Source of the DNA: Chloroflexota bacterium | GTDB taxonomy: Bacteria > Chloroflexota > Dehalococcoidia > UBA2979 | NCBI GenBank assembly: GCA_947446155.1 | Contig: CANFFZ010000009.1 | Coordinates: 1-32,124, forward strand | Direction: 5' to 3' | Length of the DNA: 32,124 nt | In this document: piece by piece, positions 1-6,510 of the stretch | How the letters are laid out: every line of letters starts with the position of its first letter | Position numbering within the stretch: the stretch's first letter is position 1 | Made by a program: the position numbers and the translations under genes | The notes under the pieces: model-generated | The model's input: only the letters and a program-made list of their open reading frames with translations | What the model was told of the DNA's origin: nothing | The model's database searches: none

Positions 1-1
1 C

Positions 2-784
2 GAAGAGCACGAGGGCGTGCGCCGGATCGCGCGGGCGCTGAACGAGGACGGGATCCGCAGCCGCCTCGGCAAACCGTGGAGCGCGGGGGCGGTCCGCGCG
101 GTGTTGCGAAACCCCGCCTACACCGGCACCTACCGCCGCCTGGGCGTCATGGTGACGGGCGCACACCCGGCGCTCCTCCGGCGCGGCGAGTTCGAGGAGG
201 TGCAGGCGAGAATGGCCCGCCGCCGCACCGCGCCTGCCGAGCAGGAACGCCACGCGTACCTCCTCGCCGGGCTCGCGCGCTGCGGCTACTGCGGAGGACG
301 CCTGCTGGGGGCCCGACGCTCGGTGCCGAACGGTGAGCCGAGGACGTACTACCGCTGCGCGTCCGCGACGAACCAGGGCCGCTGCGAGTACCACTCGCAG
401 CGCGCGGAGGTGCTGGAGACCGCTGTCCACGACGCCCTCGCCTCCGAGCGCTTCACGGTGGCGAAGAAGCCTGCCGCAACCCAACCAACCGAGGCCCGCC
501 GCATCGCCCTCGACCGGAAGGTCGCCCGCACCCTCGAGCGGTGGGTTGCCGGCGAACTGACCTACCGGGACGTCATCCGGTCCGCGGCCGAGCCAGCCCT
601 CGAAGCGGCGCGGCTGCGCTCCGGCAAGCCGGAGGTGCCGAGGCTGACGCCCGCAGCCGCCTCCGCACGCCTCACGGCTGAGTGGGACGACCTCGACTTC
701 GCGGGGAAGCGCGCGCTGCTGCTCGATGCCGTATCCGAAGTCGTCGTGCGGGAGCAGCGGATTCGAGTCGTTCGGCGTGCGTAA
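2..784 (+). CDS. Large serine recombinase, C-terminal part (5' end outside window)
   Basis: The reading frame is open from the window edge, so this is a fragment; the N-terminal catalytic resolvase domain with its nucleophilic serine is not visible. The visible part starts inside the 'recombinase' DNA-binding domain (pattern IARALNEDGI..R.GKPWS, then V..VLRNPAYTG). A zinc-ribbon follows, with CGYCGG near residue 91 of the fragment and YYRC...GRC about 25 residues later. The C-terminal third is helical and charged, as in site-specific recombinases of phages and integrative elements. Family members integrate or excise mobile elements at specific att sites. The stop codon lies 14 bp before the RNase P RNA gene, so the end of this gene must overlap the rnpB promoter. 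Whether the element is complete or a remnant cannot be judged from this side alone. Confidence 0.85.
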   Translation, partial: EEHEGVRRIARALNEDGIRSRLGKPWSAGAVRAVLRNPAYTGTYRRLGVMVTGAHPALLRRGEFEEVQARMARRRTAPAEQERHAYLLAGLARCGYCGGRLLGARRSVPNGEPRTYYRCASATNQGRCEYHSQRAEVLETAVHDALASERFTVAKKPAATQPTEARRIALDRKVARTLERWVAGELTYRDVIRSAAEPALEAARLRSGKPEVPRLTPAAASARLTAEWDDLDFAGKRALLLDAVSEVVVREQRIRVVRRA

Positions 785-786
785 GT

Positions 787-798
787 TAGGATCGAACC
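787..798 (+). promoter_or_regulatory. Candidate -10 box (TAGGAT) of rnpB
   Basis: TAGGAT at 787-792 is followed by exactly six bases and then G799, the first base of the RNase P RNA P1 helix. It overlaps or directly follows the recombinase stop codon. No convincing -35 box is seen at the expected distance. The same TAGGATCG string with the same six-base spacing precedes the start codons of murE and apgM in this window. Confidence 0.5.
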
Positions 799-1175
799 GT
801 CAGGGGGCCGGACGGCCGCCGGTCACCTTCGGGTGGCGGGAGGAAAGTCCGAACTCCAACCGGACAGGGTGCCGGCTAACGGCCGGGCGGCGCGAGCCGA
901 TGGACAGTGCCACAGAAACATACCGCCGGGGGCCTTCGGGCAGCCCGGTAAGGTTGAAATGGTGCGGTAAGAGCGCACCGGCGTCGCGGTAACGCGGCGG
1001 CCGCGGTAAACCCCACTCGGAGCAAGGCCAAATAGGGGAGCGTGGGCGTGTCCGGCGCTGCTCCCGGGTAGGCTGCTGGAGGCGTCCGGGTAACCGGCGT
1101 CGTAGATGGATGGCCGTCGCCGCACCTCGTTGGGCACGAGGCGCGGTACAGAATTCGGCTTACAGGCCCCCTGAC
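799..1175 (+). ncRNA. rnpB: RNase P RNA, bacterial type A
   Basis: This is the catalytic RNA of ribonuclease P, which removes 5' leaders from tRNA precursors. The ends are set by a perfect 11-bp P1 helix pairing 799-809 with 1165-1175. The conserved core is easy to follow: GAGGAAAGTCCG (P4 5' strand and J3/4) near 839-851, ACAG..TGCCGGCTAACGGC in the 860-885 area, CCACAGAAACATACCGCC near 909, GGTAAGGTTGAAA near 949, AAACCCCACTCGGAGCAAGG near 1008, the purine-rich AAATAGGG near 1030, TAGATGGATGGCCG near 1102, and ACAGAATTCGGCTTACAG (P4 3' strand) at 1148-1165. The length of about 377 nt fits type A. The gene sits directly downstream of a recombinase and faces a minus-strand gene. Confidence 0.97.
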
Positions 1176-1188
1176 AGCCCAACCCTCG

Positions 1189-1632
1189 CTAGTCGGCTGT
1201 GCCGGTGTCGCCGTCGCGGGCCATGATCACGGCACCACGCTGGATCACGCGCGAGATCTCCACGATGACGGCCGTGCCGAGGCGGTCCGCGTCGGCCTTC
1301 TGCTCCACCTCGGGCGACGCGTCGTAGACGTGCTTCTTCACGGCCGGGTCGTCCACGCGGCGGGCTTCGCCGTGGATCTGGAAGGCCAGGCGCGCCGGGC
1401 CGTTCCGGTACATCATCGCGACCTTCGGGTTGTCCTCGATCCGCGCGAGGAACCCACGGTTGGCGTTGCGCATCCAGATTGCCAATTCGTGGTCCGAGTA
1501 CGCCTGTGTCGTGCCGAAGAAGCCGAGGCTCGCCTGGCCGTCCGCTCCGGTGCTGGTCCAGATGATCGGACAGCCGTCCGTGAGCGAGTTGTTGATCGCG
1601 GTCTTGAATTCGTCGGGCAGTTCGATGGCCAT
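1189..1632 (-). CDS. Pyridoxamine 5'-phosphate oxidase-like FMN-binding split-barrel protein
   Basis: This 147-residue protein looks like a small single-domain flavin split barrel of the PNPOx-like superfamily. It has an N-terminal helix (LPDEFKTAIN), a strand pair CPIIWTSTGADGQASLGFFG typical of these proteins, then NRGFLARIEDNPKVAMMYRN and the strand FQIHGEARRVDD. The family binds FMN or related cofactors, and many members have no known substrate, so no reaction is assigned. The start ATG has GAGGTG five bases upstream. It lies beside a closely related but broken copy at 1751-2173; the two align without gaps through most of their length and probably arose by tandem duplication. Its 3' end faces the 3' end of rnpB. 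Confidence 0.8.
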   Translation of the reverse strand: MAIELPDEFKTAINNSLTDGCPIIWTSTGADGQASLGFFGTTQAYSDHELAIWMRNANRGFLARIEDNPKVAMMYRNGPARLAFQIHGEARRVDDPAVKKHVYDASPEVEQKADADRLGTAVIVEISRVIQRGAVIMARDGDTGTAD

Positions 1633-1673
1633 CAGGCACCTCGATCGTGTGAGCGCGGGGTCGGAAGGTGGAG

Positions 1674-1679
1674 GTTATA
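1674..1679 (-). promoter_or_regulatory. Candidate -10 box upstream of the split-barrel gene
   Basis: Reading the minus strand, TATAAC lies about 41 bases before the ATG at 1632, inside an otherwise GC-rich spacer. A transcript starting about six bases downstream would have a leader of roughly 36 nt carrying the GAGGTG ribosome site. No good -35 box is seen. Confidence 0.35.
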
Positions 1680-1683
1680 ACGC

Positions 1684-1727
1684 GGAGGGGCGAGGGGCGA
1701 GGCGCGAGGCGCGAGGCCGGCCCCTCC
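1684..1727. repeat. 7-bp tandem repeat (GAGGGGC/GAGGCGC) inside an inverted repeat
   Basis: About 4.7 copies of a heptamer lie at 1685-1717: two GAGGGGC, two GAGGCGC, then GAGGC. The first copy is part of GGAGGGGC (1684-1691), which is complementary to GCCCCTCC at 1720-1727. On the minus strand this could form a GC-rich hairpin just after the broken paralogue's stop codon, though no U-run follows it. Slippage in such a repeat could contribute to local duplication. Confidence 0.6.
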
Positions 1728-1750
1728 GATGTCCTTCGAGGACGCCTCGG

Positions 1751-2173
1751 CTAGTCGCGCGAAGCGATCACCTGGCCGCGCTGCGTGGCGCGGCCGATGT
1801 CCGCGATCACCGCGACGCCAGCCTTGGCCTCGTCCATCTTGCGCTCGGCCTCGGGCGAGTCATTGTAGATCTGGTGGCGGGTGGCCGGGTCGTCGACGCG
1901 GCGAGCCTAGCCGACGATCTGACAACCGACGTTGGTGGTGGTGTTCCGGAACCAGCCGAACACCTTCGCGTTCTTGCCGGTGCGGCTGAGGAACCCTCGG
2001 CCCTCGGTGCGCAGCCAAATGCCGAGTTCGCGGTCAGAGTGGACGTGGGTCGAGCCGTAGATCGCAATCGTCGGCTGGCCGGTCTCATCGACCGAAGCCC
2101 AGAGGATCGGGAATCCGTCCGCGCAGGACGAGTCAATCGCAGCCTTCAGTTCGTCGGGTAGTACAACCGCAAT
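1751..2173 (-). pseudogene. Broken paralogue of the FMN split-barrel protein (nonsense codon and lost start)
   Basis: Read on the minus strand, codons from 2173 give IAVVLPDELKAAID.., which aligns with MAIELPDEFKTAIN of the intact neighbour. The position of its ATG is occupied by ATT. The match continues through FGWFRNTTTNVGCQIVG and is then cut by TAG at 1909-1907. This sits where the neighbour has a Glu codon (HGEARRVDD versus G*ARRVDD), so one GAG-to-TAG change explains it. After the stop the same frame runs on as ARRVDDPATRHQIYNDSPEAER.. to a natural TAG at 1753-1751. The restored length of 140 codons is close to the intact 147. GGGAG lies four bases before the ATT, so weak initiation is imaginable, but two lesions argue for a recent pseudogene. 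Confidence 0.8.
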
Positions 2174-2286
2174 AGTGCTCCCATTCGCATGTCTCTCCGG
2201 GCCGCCCAGCGACACCGGCGCTTCTCTTTCGTGAAACGCTGGAAAATATACAGCACCCCTCCGGAGGCGCATCCAGCCTCACCACG

Positions 2287-2298
2287 TAGGATCGAGGC
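2287..2298 (+). promoter_or_regulatory. TAGGAT-N6-ATG element before murE (leaderless promoter candidate)
   Basis: TAGGAT at 2287-2292 is followed by six bases and then the murE ATG. If the spacing calibrated on rnpB holds, transcription would start on the A of the ATG and the mRNA would be leaderless. The alternative is that AGGA, seven bases before the ATG, serves as a weak ribosome site. The AT-rich patch GAAAATATAC at 2242-2251 lies farther upstream and could serve the minus-strand neighbour instead. Confidence 0.4.
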
Positions 2299-3834
2299 AT
2301 GACCAACCCCTCCAACCCGGCGCGTGGCGACTGGCGGCGTGGCCTCCCGGCTGCCGTCCCCGCCGAGGCGCGGAACGCCCTCCCACCCGTCCGGGCGATT
2401 CAGTTCGACTCGCGCCAGGTGGAGGCAGGCGACCTCTTCGTCTGTATCCCGGGGGGGCGCGCGGACGGGCACGCCTTCGCAGACGGAGCAGTCGAGCGGG
2501 GGGCGGTCGCCCTCATCTGCCTCGCGGGCCGCGAGGGCGAGGTCGGCAGCCTCGGTGTCCCCGTGGTCGGAGTCGCGAACCCTCGGGCGACGCTGGCGCA
2601 GGTGAGCGCGGCGCACGAGGACTACCCGGGGAAGAAGCTCACCGTCATCGGCGTGACCGGGACGGACGGCAAGTCCACCACCTGTTTCTTCGTCCTAGCA
2701 GCCCTCGAAGGCGCGCGGCTCAAGGCAGGTCTGCTCACCACCATCGAGTGCCGGATCGCCGGTACGACGATCCCGAACCCGACGCGCCTCACCTCGCAAG
2801 AGGCACCGTTCATCCAACGGCTGCTCGCGGAGATGGTCGACGCCGGCTGCACGCATGCGGTCGTCGAGGCGACCTCGATCGGCCTCGAACTGCATCGGCT
2901 GGACGCCTGCGAGTTCCGAGCCGCGATCTTCACCAACCTCACGCCCGACCACCTCGACTACCACGGGACAATCGATGCCTATCGCAAGGCGAAGGGGCGC
3001 CTGTTCGAGATGCTGCCCGCAGCGAGCCATGGCCGCTCGCCCGGGGTCGCCGTGATCAACAGCGACGACAAGGCCGGCCGCTACATGGCAAGCCGCACGA
3101 AGGCACGCGTCATCACCTACTCGCTCCACGACCAGGAAGCCGACGTCGTCACCGAGGACGTCATGCTCTGGGACGACGGATCGACGTTCGCGTTGACCGC
3201 GGATGAGGAAGACGAGTCGGTGGAGTGCAGCGTGCGCCTCCCCGGTGACTTCAACGTCGCGAACGCGGTGGCCGCGATCACCTGCGCGACCGCGCTCGGC
3301 CTCGATGTTGGCGCCGTAGCAATGGGTGTCGCGGCGTGCACCGGAGTGCCGGGCCGCATGGAGCGGATCACCGGCGCACCGTTCCCGGTCGTCGTCGACT
3401 ACGCCCACACGGGCGAGGCGTTGCGCAAGGCCGCTGGGACGCTGCGCGAGGTGACTCAGGGGCGGCTGATCGCCGTCTTCGGGTGCGCCGGTGAGCGCGG
3501 CAAGGAACGCCGCACCGGCATGGGCGCGGCGGCGGCGACCACGGTCGACCTCGCCATCCTCACGGACGAGGACCCGCGCTCCGAGGTGCCCGAGGCGATC
3601 ATCGACGACATCGCGCAGGCGATGCTGGCGGCGGGCGCCGTCGCAGGCGAGGGGTTCGAGCGCATCCCCGACCGCCGCGCTGCCATCGCGCGCGCGTTCG
3701 AAGTCGCGCAGCCGGGCGACCTCGTGCTGATCGCGGGCAAGGGCCACGAGACGACCATCGAATACGCGAGCGGTGCCGTCCCGTTCGATGACCGCGTCGT
3801 TTCACGCGAGGAGATCGCGCGGCTGTTCGGGTAG
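2299..3834 (+). CDS. murE: UDP-N-acetylmuramyl-tripeptide synthetase (MurE-type Mur ligase)
   Basis: This is an ATP-dependent cytoplasmic ligase adding the third residue of the peptidoglycan stem peptide. The 511 residues show the three Mur ligase domains. The N-terminal UDP-binding domain has DSRQVEAGDLFVCIPG...DGHAF (37-60). The central ATPase has the P-loop GTDGKST (121-127), with Asp where GTNGKTT is usual, then EATSIGLELHR, FTNLTPDHLDYHGT and YRKAKGRLFE with the lysine expected to be carbamylated. The C-terminal domain has PGRMERI, DYAHTGEALRKA and DEDPRSE (423-429). In characterised MurE enzymes the Arg of DNPR contacts meso-DAP; Arg427 here fits DAP as substrate, and dapF and dapL lie later in the window. 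No other peptidoglycan gene is adjacent. MurE is the best call, but a related Mur-family ligase is not excluded. Confidence 0.87.
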   Translation: MTNPSNPARGDWRRGLPAAVPAEARNALPPVRAIQFDSRQVEAGDLFVCIPGGRADGHAFADGAVERGAVALICLAGREGEVGSLGVPVVGVANPRATLAQVSAAHEDYPGKKLTVIGVTGTDGKSTTCFFVLAALEGARLKAGLLTTIECRIAGTTIPNPTRLTSQEAPFIQRLLAEMVDAGCTHAVVEATSIGLELHRLDACEFRAAIFTNLTPDHLDYHGTIDAYRKAKGRLFEMLPAASHGRSPGVAVINSDDKAGRYMASRTKARVITYSLHDQEADVVTEDVMLWDDGSTFALTADEEDESVECSVRLPGDFNVANAVAAITCATALGLDVGAVAMGVAACTGVPGRMERITGAPFPVVVDYAHTGEALRKAAGTLREVTQGRLIAVFGCAGERGKERRTGMGAAAATTVDLAILTDEDPRSEVPEAIIDDIAQAMLAAGAVAGEGFERIPDRRAAIARAFEVAQPGDLVLIAGKGHETTIEYASGAVPFDDRVVSREEIARLFG

Positions 3835-3886
3835 ACTCGGCGCTCCCCAGCCTCGGCAGCGTCGAGGCCCTCGAAGGAGTCGCCCC

Positions 3887-5242
3887 GTGGCCGTCGAACC
3901 GGAGACCTACGCCGACCTCGCCCGCGAGGACCTCGCGCATCTGTTGCACCCGCAGTACTACGCGCCTGACCACCAGCAGCCGGTGATCTTCGACCACGGC
4001 CAGGGCGTCTGGCTGACCGACCTCCAGGGCCGCCGGTACATCGATGGGCTGTCCTCGCTATGGAACGTCGCCGTGGGTCACGGCCGAGGCGAACTCGCGG
4101 ACGCCGCGTCGGAGCAGATGCGGAAGGTCGCGTTCACCAACAACTACGTCGGCTTCTCCAACGTCCCCGCGATCAAACTCGCGTCGAAGATCATCGACCT
4201 CTGCTACGACAACATGGAGGCCGTCTACTTCACGAACTCCGGATCGGAGTCGAACGAGGGCGCGTTCAAGACGGCGCGGTTCTACTGGAACCTGAAGGGC
4301 CGTCCGACCAAGGTGAAGATCATCGCGCGGGAGCGGTCGTACCACGGCGGCACACTCGCCGCGTCCTCGATGACTGGATTGCCGGTGTTCTGGAAGTACT
4401 TCGGGCCGCTGGTTCCGGAGGTCGTCCACACGAAGAAGCCGGACAACCTCGAATGTGACTGCACGCCGAACACGGACGGCGAGTGCGCACACTGGCTCGA
4501 GGAGGCGATCAAGCGCGAGGGGCCGGACACGGTCGCGGCGTTCATCGCAGAGCCCGTGAAGGGCGCCGGCGGTGTGTGGACGCCCGCACCCGACTACTTC
4601 GCGAAGGTCCGCGAGATCTGTGACCGCTACGACGTCCTGCTGATCACCGACGAGGTGATCACCGGCTTCGGCCGGACGGGGTACTGGTTCGCGCTCCAGC
4701 GCTGGGGAGTGAACCCCGACATCGTCACCGTCGCGAAGGCGATCACGTCCGGCTACATCCCCATGGGCGCGTTCATCGTCTCCGGCGCGATCCGCGACGC
4801 CTTGCACGACCTGCCACCCGACGCACGCTTCATGCATGCCTACACGAACTCGGCGCACCCGACCGCCTCGGCAGTCGGCCTGCGCAATCTCCAGATCTTC
4901 GAGGACGAAGGACTGCTCGCGAACGCGCAGGCGATGGGCGACCGGCTGGGCGAGGGGCTGAAGGCCAACCTCGGCGGCCACCCGCACGTGACGAACCTGC
5001 GCTGGCTCGCGCTCATGTCGGGGTTCACGCTCATGCGGGACGCCGCGACCAACACCCCGTACGAGGCGTCCGAGGGCATGGCGATCAAGGTGCAGCGGCA
5101 CATGCGAGAGCAGGGCGAACTCATCACTCGAGTGGTGGGAGACAACGTGCTGTTCGCACCGCCGCTGTGCATCAACGCCGCTGAGGTGGACCAGATGGTG
5201 GCCTCCGCGACCGCTGCGGTGAAGGCCGTGACCGGCTCATAA
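3887..5242 (+). CDS. Class III PLP-dependent aminotransferase
   Basis: This 451-residue cytosolic transaminase has the class III hallmarks: an N-terminal WLTDLQGRRYIDGLSSLWNVAVGHG segment, TNSGSESNEGAFKTAR (PLP phosphate site), RERSYHGGTLAASSMTG, AFIAEPVKGAGGV, ITDEVITGFGRTGYWF, and the Schiff-base lysine Lys284 in TVAKAITSGY. These enzymes move amino groups from omega-amino acids, beta-alanine, taurine or diamines to pyruvate or 2-oxoglutarate; the sequence alone does not fix the substrate. The GTG start is chosen because AAGGAG lies seven bases upstream and the open frame before it overlaps murE. It begins 52 bp after murE. The stop is followed by an A-rich stretch with no obvious terminator hairpin before the next promoter. 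Confidence 0.88.
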   Translation: MAVEPETYADLAREDLAHLLHPQYYAPDHQQPVIFDHGQGVWLTDLQGRRYIDGLSSLWNVAVGHGRGELADAASEQMRKVAFTNNYVGFSNVPAIKLASKIIDLCYDNMEAVYFTNSGSESNEGAFKTARFYWNLKGRPTKVKIIARERSYHGGTLAASSMTGLPVFWKYFGPLVPEVVHTKKPDNLECDCTPNTDGECAHWLEEAIKREGPDTVAAFIAEPVKGAGGVWTPAPDYFAKVREICDRYDVLLITDEVITGFGRTGYWFALQRWGVNPDIVTVAKAITSGYIPMGAFIVSGAIRDALHDLPPDARFMHAYTNSAHPTASAVGLRNLQIFEDEGLLANAQAMGDRLGEGLKANLGGHPHVTNLRWLALMSGFTLMRDAATNTPYEASEGMAIKVQRHMREQGELITRVVGDNVLFAPPLCINAAEVDQMVASATAAVKAVTGS

Positions 5243-5282
5243 CAAAACTGAAATAAATGCTCACCTTGCCTATCGAGTGCTG

Positions 5283-5311
5283 TTGACAAGCGGATCGCGG
5301 ATCTCTAGTCT
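5283..5311 (+). promoter_or_regulatory. Strong sigma-70-type promoter (TTGACA-N17-TAGTCT)
   Basis: A perfect -35 TTGACA (5283-5288) is separated by 17 bases from TAGTCT (5306-5311). An A-rich tract (5243-5260) lies upstream. With the six-base -10-to-start spacing seen at rnpB, +1 would be C5318, the first base of the helix that closes the structured RNA below. Confidence 0.75.
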
Positions 5312-5317
5312 TGGCAG

Positions 5318-5409
5318 CAGGAAAGGGGGTGATGCGCGTGACCGATGACAGTAGTCACCAACCGGGCCGGCCACACGTGGAGGTGGCCGAAACGTAACCC
5401 CCGGTCCTG
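5318..5409 (+). ncRNA. Candidate structured small RNA, three-way junction, class unknown
   Basis: Between a strong promoter and a strong terminator the transcript can fold into a closed structure. The outer helix pairs CAGGA (5318-5322) with TCCTG (5405-5409), has a 2x2 AA/GG internal loop (possible tandem A-G pairs), and continues as GGGGGT (5325-5330) with ACCCCC (5397-5402). Two hairpins lie inside: GTGAC/GTCAC (5338-5342 with 5354-5358) and CGGCCAC/GTGGCCG (5368-5374 with 5383-5389). It does not show the conserved words of SRP RNA, 6S, tmRNA, T-box or the common riboswitches I could recall. No sequence that would open the terminator was found, so a free-standing RNA of about 142-149 nt is more likely than a birA leader. 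It overlaps a 19-21 codon ORF, so a translated mRNA is the competing reading. Confidence 0.5.
5332..5397 (+). CDS. Possible 19-21 residue micro-protein
   Basis: An ORF of 21 codons from ATG 5332, or 19 from GTG 5338, ends at TAA 5395-5397. AAGGGGGTGAT at 5323-5333 resembles an ideal Shine-Dalgarno sequence and stands at a good distance from the GTG. The product (MTDDSSHQPGRPHVEVAET from the GTG) is hydrophilic, has no membrane segment, and is not enriched in one amino acid, so it does not look like an attenuation leader. The ribosome site is part of the outer helix of the predicted RNA fold, so translation would require opening it. No function is proposed. Confidence 0.4.
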   Translation: MRVTDDSSHQPGRPHVEVAET

Positions 5410-5418
5410 AGTGGCCAC

Positions 5419-5459
5419 AAAGCGTGAGGGGCGTTTCATTGAGACGCCCCTCACGCTTT
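5419..5459 (+). terminator. Strong hairpin terminator, 19-bp stem
   Basis: The arms 5419-5437 and 5441-5459 are complementary over 19 pairs with a single G-T wobble and a three-base loop (ATT). The first arm begins AAAGCGTGAGGGGCG. The short T-run in the 3' arm is CTTTCC rather than a long U tract. It ends the small transcription unit starting near 5318 and insulates birA; being nearly symmetric it could act in both directions. Confidence 0.8.
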
Positions 5460-5509
5460 CCCGGACCAATCCATTCGCCCTGACCCGCGTACCTCGCTAC
5501 GGTGCGCGC

Positions 5510-6289
5510 ATGCCGTTCGACCTCGCCCGCTACCACGCACTCCGCCGCTCGTCGCGAGTCGGTGTGGAAGTCGCGTACCTCGAAGCCACCACCTCGACGA
5601 TGGACGATGCGCGGGCGGGGGCAGCCGAGGGGCACCCAGCCGGCACGGCATACATCGCGGGCGAGCAAAGCGCCGGCCGAGGGCGGCAGGGGCGCTCGTG
5701 GATCTCCGCGGCCTCAGCCGGGCTGTACGTGACCTACCACCTCAGCCCGGAGCGCACTGAGGGCGCGCCGCTCCTCGGACTCGCGGCCGCGGTCGCCGCT
5801 GCCGAGGCGGTACAGGCCGCGTGCGGACTCCCGGTCGACCTCAAATGGCCGAATGACCTGCAGGTCGGCGGCAAGAAGTTGGCGGGCATCCTGGCGGAGG
5901 CGCGACCGCGCGGGACGGGCCTCGATGTCTTCGTCGGCATCGGCATCAACCTGCGGACGGCGGCCGAACTGCCGCCCGAGGTCGCCGCCATCGCGACGAG
6001 CATCGAGGGCGCCGGGTACCCCGCCCCCCCTCGCGAGGTGCTGCTGGCAGCGCTCTCGACCGCATTCGACGCGCGCTCCGCGCAGGCCGAAGCCGACCCG
6101 GCGGCGCTGCTCGCCGAGTGGCGCTCGCGGCTGGTGACCCTCGGGCAGCAGGTACGCCTCGCGACTCCGTCCGGAGAGGTCGAGGGCGAGGCTGTCGACG
6201 TGACCTCGACGGGCGAACTCGTGCTGGCGCTGCCCAGCGGGGAGCGGCGGTCGTTCGCGGCGGGGGACGTGACGACCGTCCGCCGGTAG
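5510..6289 (+). CDS. birA: Biotin--[acetyl-CoA-carboxylase] ligase, monofunctional
   Basis: The enzyme activates biotin with ATP and attaches it to the carboxyl-carrier lysine of biotin enzymes. The 259 residues contain the full BPL catalytic domain: TTSTMDDAR near 28, the biotinyl-AMP loop GRGRQGRSW (56-64), LKWPNDL (111-117), KKLAGILAE (122-130) and VGIGINL. A C-terminal SH3-like domain follows (QQVRLATPSGEVEGEAVDV). The N-terminal helix-turn-helix of repressor-type BirA is absent, so it is probably not the biotin repressor. The ATG at 5510 is chosen because the protein then begins just before the catalytic domain; the frame extends upstream into the terminator hairpin. There is no clear ribosome site, but TACGGT lies six bases before the ATG, compatible with a leaderless start. 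Confidence 0.9.
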   Translation: MPFDLARYHALRRSSRVGVEVAYLEATTSTMDDARAGAAEGHPAGTAYIAGEQSAGRGRQGRSWISAASAGLYVTYHLSPERTEGAPLLGLAAAVAAAEAVQAACGLPVDLKWPNDLQVGGKKLAGILAEARPRGTGLDVFVGIGINLRTAAELPPEVAAIATSIEGAGYPAPPREVLLAALSTAFDARSAQAEADPAALLAEWRSRLVTLGQQVRLATPSGEVEGEAVDVTSTGELVLALPSGERRSFAAGDVTTVRR

Positions 6290-6290
6290 G

Positions 6291-6319
6291 TTGCCGCTAG
6301 CGGGGGCCGCCCGTAATCT
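6291..6319 (+). promoter_or_regulatory. Promoter of the histidine operon (TTGCCG-N17-TAATCT)
   Basis: TTGCCG at 6291-6296 and TAATCT at 6314-6319 are 17 bases apart. The predicted start at about 6326 lies only about four bases before the ATG of the His-rich ORF, so that ORF would be almost leaderless. The promoter begins two bases after the birA stop codon. Confidence 0.7.
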
Positions 6320-6329
6320 AGAGTCGATC

Positions 6330-6431
6330 ATGGAGCAGACGCACCTCGTCCACCCGCACGCCAGCCACGCGCACACCGCCCACGCGGAGCATGCGCCTGG
6401 CACGCCGTCGTGCGCGCGTCTGCACCGCTAG
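6330..6431 (+). CDS. hisL: Histidine-rich leader peptide of the his operon (33 codons)
   Basis: The ORF ATG 6330 to TAG 6429-6431 encodes 33 residues, eight of them His (codons 5, 8, 10, 13, 15, 18, 21 and 32), with seven packed into 17 codons. It stands between a good promoter and hisZ, with a large hairpin downstream. In enteric bacteria the his operon is controlled by ribosome stalling at seven consecutive His codons in such a peptide; here the His codons alternate with Ala, Pro, Ser and Thr. Background His frequency in these proteins is only a few per cent, so chance is unlikely. The ribosome would have to initiate with almost no leader. Role inferred from position and composition only; the name follows the enteric analogue. 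Confidence 0.72.
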   Translation: MEQTHLVHPHASHAHTAHAEHAPGTPSCARLHR

Positions 6432-6510
6432 CGATCCAACCGATCCCCAGCACGCAGAGCGCCACGACGGCAGGCCGTCGCGGGCGCTTCGTCGCGCCCG
6501 TCGGCGGCCT
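6400..6510 (+). promoter_or_regulatory. Putative his attenuator: mutually exclusive RNA hairpins
   Basis: The main hairpin pairs 6472-6487 with 6494-6510: a 7-bp upper stem CGGGCGC/GCGCCCG with loop TTCGTC, and a 9-bp lower stem AGGCCGTCG/CGGCGGCCT with one wobble and a bulged T6501. Upstream, CACGACGGC (6463-6471) can pair with GCCGTCGTG (6404-6412) inside the leader ORF. Alternatively its CGACGG can pair with CCGTCG (6475-6480), which would break the lower stem. A small GCACG/CGTGC hairpin lies at 6400-6413. This is the set of competing pairings expected of an attenuator. No U-rich run follows the hairpin, and which fold stops transcription cannot be decided by eye. Confidence 0.5.

Noticed and set aside
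1684..1727. Short heptamer repeats as a CRISPR array
   Set aside because: The units are contiguous 7-mers without spacers, far too short for CRISPR; treated as a simple tandem repeat.
3835..3886. A separate regulatory element between murE and the aminotransferase
   Set aside because: Only 52 bp with a ribosome site; no convincing promoter boxes or hairpin were found.
5318..5459. T-box, SRP or 6S RNA as the identity of the structured RNA before birA
   Set aside because: The T-box word TGGNACCGCG is missing (GTGGCCGAAACG and GTGGCCACAAAG are poor matches) and no specifier loop is apparent. The SRP tetraloop region GGAAGCAGCC is absent, and the length and shape do not fit 6S.
5411..5509. N-terminal extension of birA from 5411
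   Set aside because: The extension would be encoded by the terminator hairpin and has no domain match; the catalytic domain begins just after the ATG at 5510.
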